Below, piece after piece: positions 5,938 to 12,373 of a stretch of 16,789 nucleotides of DNA. This DNA comes from DASXMX01 sp036794395. GTDB taxonomy: Bacteria > Planctomycetota > Phycisphaerae > Tepidisphaerales > Tepidisphaeraceae. The translations under genes and the position numbers were made by a program. The notes beneath the pieces are model-generated. The model did not search any database, was not told the DNA's origin, and was given only the letters and a program-made list of their open reading frames with translations. The stretch is from contig DAIRGS010000155.1 of NCBI GenBank assembly GCA_036794395.1, positions 1 to 16,789 of the forward strand, given 5' to 3'. Each line of letters opens with the position of its first letter. Position 1 is the stretch's first letter.

Positions 5938-7590
5938 ATGGCGATCACCACTCACCAAGTAAACCTAGATGCGCTGATCCGTCGCGAAGACTTCGAGGCA
6001 CGTGAAGACGAACAGCCACAGAATCGACGGCTTTCCGATCAATTGAAGGTTGAAGACCTTGAACGAACGTACTTTAACTTACTTCGTAAGCCAGACTTCC
6101 AGAGAGAGACCGCAAGCTGGAGTCCGGAAACCGTCGTTGACTTTGTCCGCAGTTTTCTTGATGGCGATTTGATTCCCGCCGTCATTATGTGGTGGTCAAA
6201 CCTCAACGGGACCGTCTTTGTTATCGACGGTGCCCATCGCCTTTCTGCCTTAATGTCGTGGGTTCATGACGACTACGGGGACGGCAAGCATTCCCAAGAG
6301 TTTTGGGGCCACGTGATTCCCGAAGGACAGCAGAGATTCGCGAAGACGACAAAGCAGTTAATGGAAAGCCAAATCGGGGCATATCAGCGGCTCAAGTACA
6401 TTGCGGCCCATCCAGAAACCACCCCCGATCCAACTACCCTTCGGCGCGCCCGCAATATTGCCACATTCAAAATAGACCTCCAATGGGTCGAAGGGAACGC
6501 AGACACTGCGGAGAAGTCGTTCTTTAAGATCAACGGAAGCGCAAGCCCAATCGACCCGACCGAACTGGCAATCATTAAAGCCCGTCGAAGGCCGAATGCG
6601 GTTGCCACACGTGCGTTGATGAACGCGGGAACCGGGCATAAGTATTGGTCCGACTATCCGACGGCGACACAGCAAGAAATAGAACTCTTATCACGTGAGA
6701 TTTACGACGGGTTATTCCGACCCATCATCGCAACGCCCATCAAGACGCTTGACCTTCCTATCGCGGGCCAAGCCTATTCTGCTAATGCATTTAAGATGAT
6801 CTTTGACCTTGTGAATATGGTCAATGAAGTCACCCCATCCATGTGGGATGAGACGCCACGGAAGCGGAGCAAAGGGGTTCAGCAGCGACTAGAAAACGAT
6901 CAGGATGGTCAACAAACCGCTTCATTTCTAAAACGCGTTAAGCGGGCGGCGTCGCTTATCTCCGGGAATGAACCGCAGTCGCTTGGACTTCACCCGGTGG
7001 TTTATTTCTACGGTGCGACTGGCCGATTCCAGCCAATTTCGTTTCTGGCAACTGTCAAGTTTGTTCGAGAATTAGAGGAACGGAAGCAACTCGATAAATT
7101 TACTCAAGTCCGACGAGATTTCGAAGAGTTTTTGATTTCCCACAAGCATTTTGTGAGTACGCTCGGACACTCACTTGGCGGGCGCACCCGTTCACTTGAG
7201 CCGTTGGTTTCGATGTTCCGCACGATACTTGAGGAGCTATCGACCGGTAAATCAGCGACGCAGGTTGAGGCAAGATTACTTAGCGACTCAAGCAAACTTG
7301 CCGTCTCGGTCCCATCGGAAGAACGCAAAGCAACGCGCCGGGGAAAATTCAACAGCGACGAAAAAAGCGAGTCGTTCATCAACCAAGCAATCGCCTCACC
7401 GAACCGTTGCAACATTTGTGGGGCACGACTTCACGTGATGGGCATCAATATCGACCACAAAATGCGTCGCCAGGACGGCGGATTAGCGACCGCAGACAAC
7501 GGTCAGCCAACGCACCCATATTGTAACACGGGCTACAAGGAATCGGCACACGCAAGAAGTACCAAAGCGATTAACGTGGAGAAGCAATGA
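5938..7590 (+). CDS. DUF262 (ParB-like) - HNH endonuclease fusion, candidate defence nuclease carried by the transposon
   Basis: The protein is 550 residues from ATG 5938. The N-terminal domain fits DUF262, the ParB/sulfiredoxin-fold domain of GmrS and SspE: a PDFQRETASWSPETVVDFVRS block, then FLDGDLIPAVIMW, then VIDGAHRLSALMSW, the counterpart of the family's DGQQR nucleotide-binding motif. A long helical middle follows. The C-terminus is an HNH nuclease: CNIC zinc pair (codons at 7408 and 7417), IDH, N and H as in DH-x(13)-N-x4-H, and a last PYCN cysteine. GmrSD and SspE join DUF262 to DUF1524 instead and restrict modified phage DNA or act with phosphorothioation; this HNH pairing suggests an analogous role. 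No Shine-Dalgarno is obvious. GTG at 5896, overlapping the transposase stop, is the alternative start (564 residues). Confidence 0.85.
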   Translation: MAITTHQVNLDALIRREDFEAREDEQPQNRRLSDQLKVEDLERTYFNLLRKPDFQRETASWSPETVVDFVRSFLDGDLIPAVIMWWSNLNGTVFVIDGAHRLSALMSWVHDDYGDGKHSQEFWGHVIPEGQQRFAKTTKQLMESQIGAYQRLKYIAAHPETTPDPTTLRRARNIATFKIDLQWVEGNADTAEKSFFKINGSASPIDPTELAIIKARRRPNAVATRALMNAGTGHKYWSDYPTATQQEIELLSREIYDGLFRPIIATPIKTLDLPIAGQAYSANAFKMIFDLVNMVNEVTPSMWDETPRKRSKGVQQRLENDQDGQQTASFLKRVKRAASLISGNEPQSLGLHPVVYFYGATGRFQPISFLATVKFVRELEERKQLDKFTQVRRDFEEFLISHKHFVSTLGHSLGGRTRSLEPLVSMFRTILEELSTGKSATQVEARLLSDSSKLAVSVPSEERKATRRGKFNSDEKSESFINQAIASPNRCNICGARLHVMGINIDHKMRRQDGGLATADNGQPTHPYCNTGYKESAHARSTKAINVEKQ

Positions 7591-7718
7591 CAACCCCACC
7601 GATACGGCAGCCAAGTGACTTTGACCGCTTCCGAAACCTCACCCGCCAGATCCTCACCACGCCGAAGGCCGAACTGGTCAAAGACGCACCTAAGAAGAAG
7701 CCAGCGAAGAAGAAGTAG
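7587..7718 (+). CDS. 43-residue basic microprotein, translationally coupled to the nuclease
   Basis: ATG at 7587 overlaps the TGA of the nuclease (ATGA), the classic arrangement for coupled translation. The product has a short polar N-terminus, a central amphipathic helix candidate SDFDRFRNLTRQILTTPKAEL, and a lysine-rich tail KDAPKKKPAKKK. The central pattern, FDRFRxLTRxIL followed by a PKxEL turn, is reminiscent of small proteins found beside nucleases and transposons in many genomes, but I cannot name a family. It could be an antitoxin-like partner, a chaperone for the nuclease or a nucleic-acid-binding cofactor. It is too short for default gene calling and easy to miss. Confidence 0.7.
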   Translation: MTTPPIRQPSDFDRFRNLTRQILTTPKAELVKDAPKKKPAKKK

Positions 7719-7753
7719 AAGCTCTTGCCCCGTGAAAAAGCGGAAGTAAATGA

Positions 7754-8101
7754 ATGATACCGATATACGTCTACTTGATCTTCATCCACCTATTGGCACT
7801 TCTCTGGGGCATTCACCGTGCAGCGGAAGCCCAGTCTGGGCCAGCCGACTTACTTCTATCGCTAACCGTTGCAATTACCATTGTGTTGGCCTGCGCAAAT
7901 GATGCACGAATCCGGCGTACACCCCTCGTCAGCATCATAAAATTTATCATGTTGTTCACTTGGCCCATTACCGCGCCGGTTTACTTGATATGGAGCCGTG
8001 GATGGCGCGGAGTGCTGTGGGCGATTCTGTGGTCGATCACGTTTTATGGGATTTACATCATCCCGGCCGTATACGTGTTTGCACATCGCGCACCCTCTTG
8101 A
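7754..8101 (+). CDS. Small four-helix membrane protein, last transposon passenger
   Basis: 115 residues from ATG 7754, with GGAAG (7742-7746) 7 nt upstream as ribosome binding site. Four hydrophobic segments are visible: about 3-20, 32-50, 58-80 and 86-108. Between helices 2 and 3 lies a basic loop NDARIRRTP, and helix 3 ends in the pattern WPITAPVYLIWSRGWRG. The acidic-basic loop followed by WPxxxPxYLxxxRGxxG recalls a class of small bacterial membrane proteins that I cannot name. It ends only 15 bp before the right terminal repeat, so it belongs to the element. A membrane partner could make the cassette an effector system, or this may be an unrelated passenger. Confidence 0.75.
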   Translation: MIPIYVYLIFIHLLALLWGIHRAAEAQSGPADLLLSLTVAITIVLACANDARIRRTPLVSIIKFIMLFTWPITAPVYLIWSRGWRGVLWAILWSITFYGIYIIPAVYVFAHRAPS

Positions 8102-8108
8102 AGGTGCG
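8089..8108. other. Hairpin over the stop of the membrane protein gene
   Basis: CGCACC (8089-8094) and GGTGCG (8103-8108) form a 6-bp stem with an 8-nt loop spanning the TGA at 8099-8101. It is followed by A's rather than T's on the plus strand, so it is not a standard intrinsic terminator. It may weakly insulate the element end. Confidence 0.3.
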
Positions 8109-8116
8109 AAAAATGA

Positions 8117-8143
8117 GGGGAGTGCGTCAAGTATGTTGTTGCC
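8117..8143 (-). repeat. Right terminal inverted repeat of the IS1595 element
   Basis: It is the reverse complement of the left repeat, with a perfect 18-bp inner core (GGGGAGTGCGTCAAGTAT at 8117-8134) and three mismatches in the outer nine bases. TTGACG reads inward from here too, but no -10 box follows at the right distance. Confidence 0.93.
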
Positions 8144-8151
8144 CTATTTTT
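8144..8151. repeat. Right target-site duplication CTATTTTT
   Basis: Identical to 4836-4843. Its first three bases, read on the minus strand, are the TAG stop codon of the CLC-F gene. Confidence 0.93.
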
Positions 8152-9568
8152 TATCTTCGTTTGCCTGGTCAACCTCAGTAACCGGGCGGCGAAACACGTT
8201 TCGTAATCTCGGCTTAAGTTCGCGCAGGGTCCGTAGCGACGCCTGGGGCGGGGTCTCTGTACCGTTGAGTTTGGGCGTGCCGATGCGTTGGGATAGGTAT
8301 ATGCCGGAGTGTCCGCTGAGCAGGTAAGAGACGAAGCATGCGATGGCGGCGTAGACCACGAACCCGGAGCCGAGCAGGCCGGCCTGGCGGCCGAACAATT
8401 CGACGGCCATGATTGTGCATGCGAGCGGCGTGTTGGTCGCGCCGGCGAAGACGCCGACAAATCCCAGGGCGGCGAACAGATCGACGGGGGCATTAAGCAG
8501 GACGGCCAGCGCATTGCCGAGCGCGGCGCCGATGAAAAACAGGGGCGTGACTTCGCCGCCTTTGAAGCCGGCGCTGAGGGTGATGGTGGTGAAGAGGATT
8601 TTCCACCACCAGCTCAGGGGTGTTGCGCCGCCGGGCTGGAAGCAGGAGAGAATTGAGATGCCGGTAGCGGAGTGGGGATCGGGTGTTACGCCCAGGCCGA
8701 GGTAATCGCGTGTTCCCAGGAGATAGACCAGGCCGATGATGATCGCGCCACCAAGGGCGGGCCGGGCGACGGGCGAGGGAATGGCCCACTTGAAGATGCG
8801 CGTCAAGCCGTGCGTCAATTCCGCGAACAGCACGCTTGCCAGGCCAAACGCGATTGACGCGAGCATCACTTTACCGATGAGCAGCCAACTGATTTTGGGA
8901 ATGGTCGCAAGTAGCCCGAGATGAGCAAATACAGCGACATGGTATTGCGTGCGTCCGATGCCCCACGCGGAGGTGGCGGCATCGCCGACAATTCCGCCGA
9001 TCAAACACGGCACCAGGGCGTCGTAGCTCATTGTTCCGAGGGCGAGGACTTCGATCGCGAAGATCGCGCCGGTCAGTGGGGTGCCGAACACCGCGCCGAT
9101 TCCCGCGGCAACGCCCACCATCAGCAGCGTGCGGACGTCGTCCTTAGGTAACTTAAGCCACCGGCACACCGTGCTGGCAATGCTTCCGCCCATTTGCACG
9201 GCAGTGCCTTCGCGCCCGGCCGATCCGCCAAACAGGTGCGTGATGACGGTGGCGATGAGCACCAGCGGCGCCATGCGGCTGGGCACACCGCCGCCCGGCT
9301 CGTGGATTTGTTCGACGATCAGGTTGTTGCCGGCTTCGACGGATCGGCCGAGCAATTGATAGGTCAAGCCGATCCCCATGCCCGCCACGGGGAGGAGGAA
9401 CAGCAGCCACGGATGATCCCAGCGCGTGCGCGTCGCCAGGTCGAGCGACCAGAGGAATAGCGCGACGGCCGACCCGATCACCGCCGCCACCGGCGAGGCG
9501 ATGAACACCCACTTAATAAAATAACCGGCCAGCAGGAGGTGCTCTCGCGGATTCCAACGAAACGGCAT
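8144..9568 (-). CDS. CLC-F type fluoride/proton antiporter
   Basis: 474 residues from the ATG at 9568. This is a CLC-fold membrane transporter with about a dozen hydrophobic helices. Key signs are FGGSAGREGTAVQMGG with the gating glutamate E120, and KGGEVTPLFFIGAALGN. It lacks the canonical GSGIP chloride motif; the equivalent region reads EAGNNLIVEQ with Asn81. CLC-F proteins, which export fluoride in exchange for protons, replace the canonical serine with Met or Asn in their two subclades, and this fits the Asn type. A fluoride riboswitch immediately upstream supports the function strongly. The start is placed at 9568 because GGAG (9577-9574) lies 5 nt before it; a longer frame from 9697 would begin inside the riboswitch and is rejected. 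The stop codon is the first three bases of the transposon's target duplication. Confidence 0.93.
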   Translation of the reverse strand: MPFRWNPREHLLLAGYFIKWVFIASPVAAVIGSAVALFLWSLDLATRTRWDHPWLLFLLPVAGMGIGLTYQLLGRSVEAGNNLIVEQIHEPGGGVPSRMAPLVLIATVITHLFGGSAGREGTAVQMGGSIASTVCRWLKLPKDDVRTLLMVGVAAGIGAVFGTPLTGAIFAIEVLALGTMSYDALVPCLIGGIVGDAATSAWGIGRTQYHVAVFAHLGLLATIPKISWLLIGKVMLASIAFGLASVLFAELTHGLTRIFKWAIPSPVARPALGGAIIIGLVYLLGTRDYLGLGVTPDPHSATGISILSCFQPGGATPLSWWWKILFTTITLSAGFKGGEVTPLFFIGAALGNALAVLLNAPVDLFAALGFVGVFAGATNTPLACTIMAVELFGRQAGLLGSGFVVYAAIACFVSYLLSGHSGIYLSQRIGTPKLNGTETPPQASLRTLRELKPRLRNVFRRPVTEVDQANEDKK

Positions 9569-9588
9569 CGCGGCTCCAATGCGGTTAG

Positions 9589-9646
9589 CGTGGGAATCGT
9601 CCGAGCGGCTTGGCTGGGCAGGGAAATCCCACGAACAGAAGTTCGT
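9589..9646 (-). promoter_or_regulatory. Candidate expression platform of the fluoride riboswitch
   Basis: Two mutually exclusive stems are visible. ACGAAC (9646-9641) pairs with GTTCGT (9636-9631) around a TTCT loop and shares two bases with the 3' end of the aptamer. Alternatively CGTGGGA (9633-9627) pairs perfectly with TCCCACG (9595-9589). They compete for 9633-9631. No U-tract follows either, so control may act on translation, or on a rho-type event, rather than on intrinsic termination. The ribosome binding site starts 11 nt after the second stem. Confidence 0.5.
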
Positions 9647-9701
9647 AGGAGTCATCAGCACGACCCGCGGGCGGTCGGCGGTTGTGGCGAACTCCATCGC
9701 C
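9645..9701 (-). promoter_or_regulatory. Fluoride riboswitch aptamer (crcB motif)
   Basis: On the minus strand the RNA starts GGCGA (9701-9697), loop TGGAGT, TCGCC (9690-9686), a 5-bp stem. A linker ACAACCGC leads to a second stem CGACC (9677-9673) and GGTCG (9665-9661), and then the conserved GCTGATGACTCCTAC (9659-9645). The loop GGAGT (9695-9691) pairs perfectly with ACTCC (9652-9648), the pseudoknot of this class. Both the GGCGATGG start and the GCUGAUG-xCUCCUAC end match the published crcB motif. It binds fluoride with magnesium and turns on downstream fluoride exporters, here the CLC-F gene whose start codon lies 76 nt beyond the aptamer. Confidence 0.92.
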
Positions 9702-9714
9702 TTTCACAGGCGAA

Positions 9715-9742
9715 AAGGTAGGAAAGGCCGGGAGATTGTCAA
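9715..9742 (-). promoter_or_regulatory. Promoter of the fluoride riboswitch transcript
   Basis: A perfect -35 TTGACA (9742-9737) and a weaker -10 TACCTT (9720-9715) are 16 bp apart. The predicted start near 9708 is a few bases before the aptamer, the position expected for a riboswitch leader. recO lies upstream on the same strand, ending at 9828, so this promoter separates clcF expression from recO. Confidence 0.55.
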
Positions 9743-9827
9743 CTGAGTCGACGGTTGAGACGACACGAACATGACGATGATTGTTTGGATTGGCTCGTTG
9801 GGTGAACTTTCGGTTTAACAATGATTT

Positions 9828-10592
9828 TCAGCCCAATACATATCGCGGCAGTCTGAGCCCCCTGCCCAGCGTGTGCTGGATTTGATTGGCGAACATGCGG
9901 TTGATGGGGTCGGTCTGGTGGCGGGTTAACTGGGGGAGGCGCTGGGGGGTTCCGTTTGCACGGGGCAGGCGGAGGATGCCTTGGAGGAGTCGGACCAGGC
10001 GGCCATCAATCTGGGCGCGGTCGGGGGTGGCTTGTTCGCAGTTTCGGCAGATGAGGCCCCCTCGTTCGGCGGAGAAGTAGATGGGGGTTGCACCTTCGAG
10101 GGCGGCGCCGCAACTGACGCAGGCGAAGAGTTCGGGGAGGTAGCCGCTCTCGCGGAGGAGGTCGAGTTGGAAGGCGAGGAAAGCCTGCTCGCGGCGGGGA
10201 GTGGCCAGTTCGGGGATTGTGCGCTCGAGACGATCGAACAAATCGGCATGCGGATCGTGTTCTTCGATCAGGCGGGTGACCAGTTCAGCCGAGTAAAGGC
10301 CCAGATAAATGCCACGCAGGTTTTGGCGAAGGGAAAGATGGCCTTCGCGCAGGCCCCATTCGGTCAGTGGGGGCAGGTCTTTCACCAGATCGTGCATGAA
10401 GACGGCTTCACCGACATCGAGCAGATCCAACCCTCCATCAAACTTGCTTGCACCGGCTTTGGTGCGGCGATGCGCGCCCTTAGCAATCAGGCGCGTGATT
10501 CCGTACTCGCGGGAGAAGAGTGTGACGATCTGGGAGGTCTCGCTGAACTCAACCTTGCGGAGGCAGATACATCGATCGCGAACCAGGGCCAT
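9828..10592 (-). CDS. recO: DNA repair protein RecO
   Basis: 254 residues, normal for RecO, the annealing and RecA-loading mediator of the RecFOR pathway. The N-terminal OB fold is seen in ICLRKVEFSETSQIVTLFSREYG and LIAKGAHRRTK (basic DNA-binding strand); the helical C-terminal domain carries the zinc site C158-x2-C161 and C182-x2-C185. ATG at 10592 is the first start and fits the family. It is divergent from the WecA-like gene across 302 bp. The nearest same-strand gene downstream is clcF, which has its own promoter. Confidence 0.95.
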   Translation of the reverse strand: MALVRDRCICLRKVEFSETSQIVTLFSREYGITRLIAKGAHRRTKAGASKFDGGLDLLDVGEAVFMHDLVKDLPPLTEWGLREGHLSLRQNLRGIYLGLYSAELVTRLIEEHDPHADLFDRLERTIPELATPRREQAFLAFQLDLLRESGYLPELFACVSCGAALEGATPIYFSAERGGLICRNCEQATPDRAQIDGRLVRLLQGILRLPRANGTPQRLPQLTRHQTDPINRMFANQIQHTLGRGLRLPRYVLG

Positions 10593-10894
10593 GGAATGAT
10601 TTCGTGGTGAATCCGGGCGTTTGTTTGCCGGTCGGATTATAGGTCGGCAGGCGCGATTTCGATAAGGGGGGCGCGAGATTTACGATGAGTCTGGGTCCGA
10701 TAAAATTTCGGCGTGCGGTTCGGCCTAGCCAGCGCTTTACACCCCCTGAAAAATGCAAAGGTTGAACCGGGCCAGCCTGGGGCATGTATATACATGAGCA
10801 GTGACATTCGGCAATTGTGTTTGAAACCGGGTATAGTGGATAGCCGATTGATGAGGGGAAGGTTCGCCGGAGGGGCAGCCGCCCTGAGTGCTCG
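10593..10894. promoter_or_regulatory. Divergent regulatory region between recO and the WecA-like gene
   Basis: This 302-bp region holds no gene that I can support. A perfect 14-bp palindrome CATGTATATACATG lies at 10783-10796 and could be an operator. A -10-like TATAGT (10832-10837) faces the WecA-like gene but lacks a good -35 box. A GGAGGGG at 10869-10875 is about 20 nt from the ATG, too far for a typical ribosome binding site. Near recO no clear promoter is visible. Confidence 0.4.
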
Positions 10895-12223
10895 ATGCCA
10901 AGTCAATTTCCAACCAATTCCTACTCGGCGGACGAGGTCGTCTCGCCCTACATCTACGTATTCTATTTGTCGTTTGTGCTCGCATTCGTACTGACGCCGG
11001 TGATGCGGGCCATCGCGATGTATTACGGGATCATCGATCACCCCGACAAGATCCGCAAAATGCACAAGGAGCCAGTCGCCTACCTGGGCGGCGTGGCGGT
11101 GTTTATCGCATGGCTGGGCGGGCTGGCCATCAGCGAGCTTTGTCGCCTGCACCGGATTGATCCGGGATGGCCGACCGACGGGATGGGCATTGCACATCCA
11201 ATCATTCGTTTTGGCGTGGTTGTAGGCGCGATGTTAATTGCGCTGCTGGGATTATGGGACGACGTTTACAAGCTTGAGCCGTGGTTGAAAATCGCGGGGC
11301 AGGTTTGTGCAGCGACTTTTTTGCTTTGGGACGGGATCGGGCTGGATCTTTTGCGTCCGGTGGTGACACCGGCGGTCAATCTCATTCAATTTGCGTTGGG
11401 GAATGGAGCGGTGCGGACGCCGCCGGAATGGCTGGTGACGATTGTCAGCAGCGCGTTTGTGATCGTTCTGGTTGTGGGCTGCTGCAATGCCACGAACCTG
11501 ATGGATGGGCTCGATGGCCTGTGTGGCGGGGTGACAGCGGTCATCGCCGCGGGGTTTTTGTTTGTGGCGGTTCACCTGGCAATGTTCGGTGCTCCGTTTC
11601 AAACCAATATCGATGCCCAGCGCGTGATTCTGGCTCTTGCACTGCTTGGGGCGGTGCTTGGATTTATCCCGTATAACTTCAATCCCGCATCGATTTTTAT
11701 GGGGGATACGGGGAGCATGTTTTTGGGGTTTGTCTGCTCGACGATGATCATCATGATGGGGATGGGGCACTTGAAATGGTTCTTGGCCTCGATGGTCATA
11801 TTTGCGTTGCCGATCCTCGATACCATTTTGGCTTTCGCGCGGCGGTGGACCAACCGCAGGCCACTGTTCAGCCCCGATAAACAGCATTTTCACCATCAGC
11901 TTGTCGCACGCGGCTACACCGTAAAACAGACCGTGCTCATCAGTTATGCCCTGGCGGTGTTTTTTGGACTGCTGGGCGTGTCGATGGTTTACATGCGGAC
12001 GCGGTATACGATTGCGATTTACCTGGTGGTGTTTGGGTCGATTATGGTGACGGCGTATAAGTTGGGGATGATCCACGAGCGCGCCGCCACGGGCGGGTCG
12101 CGCAATCTCGGGGACATGTCGGCTGATGCGTTTGAAATGCAGCTGGATACCGATGCCGTGATGGAAATCCCCGATACCCGACACGATGATTTGCCGGATG
12201 GCGACTTGGGAATCGCTCATTAA
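10895..12223 (+). CDS. WecA/TagO-type undecaprenyl-phosphate GlcNAc-1-phosphate transferase
   Basis: A 442-residue polytopic membrane enzyme of the polyprenyl-phosphate sugar-1-phosphate transferase family (MraY/WecA). It transfers a sugar 1-phosphate, usually GlcNAc-1-P, from UDP-sugar to undecaprenyl phosphate, the first step of O-antigen, enterobacterial common antigen or teichoic acid synthesis. Motifs: DD at 122-123 in LGLWDDVYKLEPWLKI, NATNLMDGLDG (198-208) with metal-binding Asp, FMGDTGS (268-274), and the cytoplasmic PDKQHFHHQLVARG (327-340), the His-rich motif that separates WecA-like enzymes from MraY. The tail beyond residue 400 is hydrophilic and acidic, longer than in Escherichia coli WecA. 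Ugd downstream on the same strand supports a role in surface polysaccharide. The Shine-Dalgarno is weak. Confidence 0.92.
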   Translation: MPSQFPTNSYSADEVVSPYIYVFYLSFVLAFVLTPVMRAIAMYYGIIDHPDKIRKMHKEPVAYLGGVAVFIAWLGGLAISELCRLHRIDPGWPTDGMGIAHPIIRFGVVVGAMLIALLGLWDDVYKLEPWLKIAGQVCAATFLLWDGIGLDLLRPVVTPAVNLIQFALGNGAVRTPPEWLVTIVSSAFVIVLVVGCCNATNLMDGLDGLCGGVTAVIAAGFLFVAVHLAMFGAPFQTNIDAQRVILALALLGAVLGFIPYNFNPASIFMGDTGSMFLGFVCSTMIIMMGMGHLKWFLASMVIFALPILDTILAFARRWTNRRPLFSPDKQHFHHQLVARGYTVKQTVLISYALAVFFGLLGVSMVYMRTRYTIAIYLVVFGSIMVTAYKLGMIHERAATGGSRNLGDMSADAFEMQLDTDAVMEIPDTRHDDLPDGDLGIAH

Positions 12224-12367
12224 ATGTTGGACAAAACTCACGATCGGTGCTGGGGCGAGTCTGATAAATTGAACAAAGATTCTGATGAACCAAAACGGCC
12301 GATCGGAGCTATAGTTGGGGGCCAAACGCGCCGGAATGAGATCGTTCGTATATTTAAAACAGGGTGA
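12224..12367 (+). CDS. Possible 47-codon ORF filling the gap between wecA-like gene and ugd
   Basis: The ATG directly follows the TAA of the upstream gene (TAAATG), and the TGA ends 6 nt before the ugd ATG, with its last bases inside the AGGGTGA ribosome binding site of ugd. The product is hydrophilic and charged with one cysteine, no motif and no similarity that I recognise. The exact fit into the gap suggests translational coupling, but an open frame of this length can arise by chance. A -10-like TATAGT at 12310-12315 suggests the same stretch may instead carry a ugd promoter. Confidence 0.3.
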   Translation: MLDKTHDRCWGESDKLNKDSDEPKRPIGAIVGGQTRRNEIVRIFKTG

Positions 12368-12373
12368 ATTGCG

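Larger units (their letters stand above)
4844..8143 (+). mobile_element. IS1595-family transposon with three passenger genes (3,300 bp)
   Basis: The element is bounded by 27-bp inverted repeats that start GGCA and share an 18-bp perfect inner core, ATACTTGACGCACTCCCC, and by a perfect 8-bp target duplication. It encodes, all rightward, a DDE transposase (4892-5896), a DUF262-HNH nuclease (to 7590), a 43-residue protein (7587-7718) and a membrane protein (7754-8101). Both ends and the transposase look intact, so it may still be active. Some IS1595 subgroups are known to carry passengers; this gene set is not one I can name. The passenger genes look less GC-rich than the flanking chromosome, in line with horizontal arrival. 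It split a convergent nuoB-clcF intergenic region exactly at the clcF stop codon. Confidence 0.93.

Noticed and set aside
9585..9821. A 78-codon minus-strand frame upstream of the CLC gene
   Set aside because: It covers the promoter, riboswitch aptamer and expression platform; the apparent protein is translated RNA structure.
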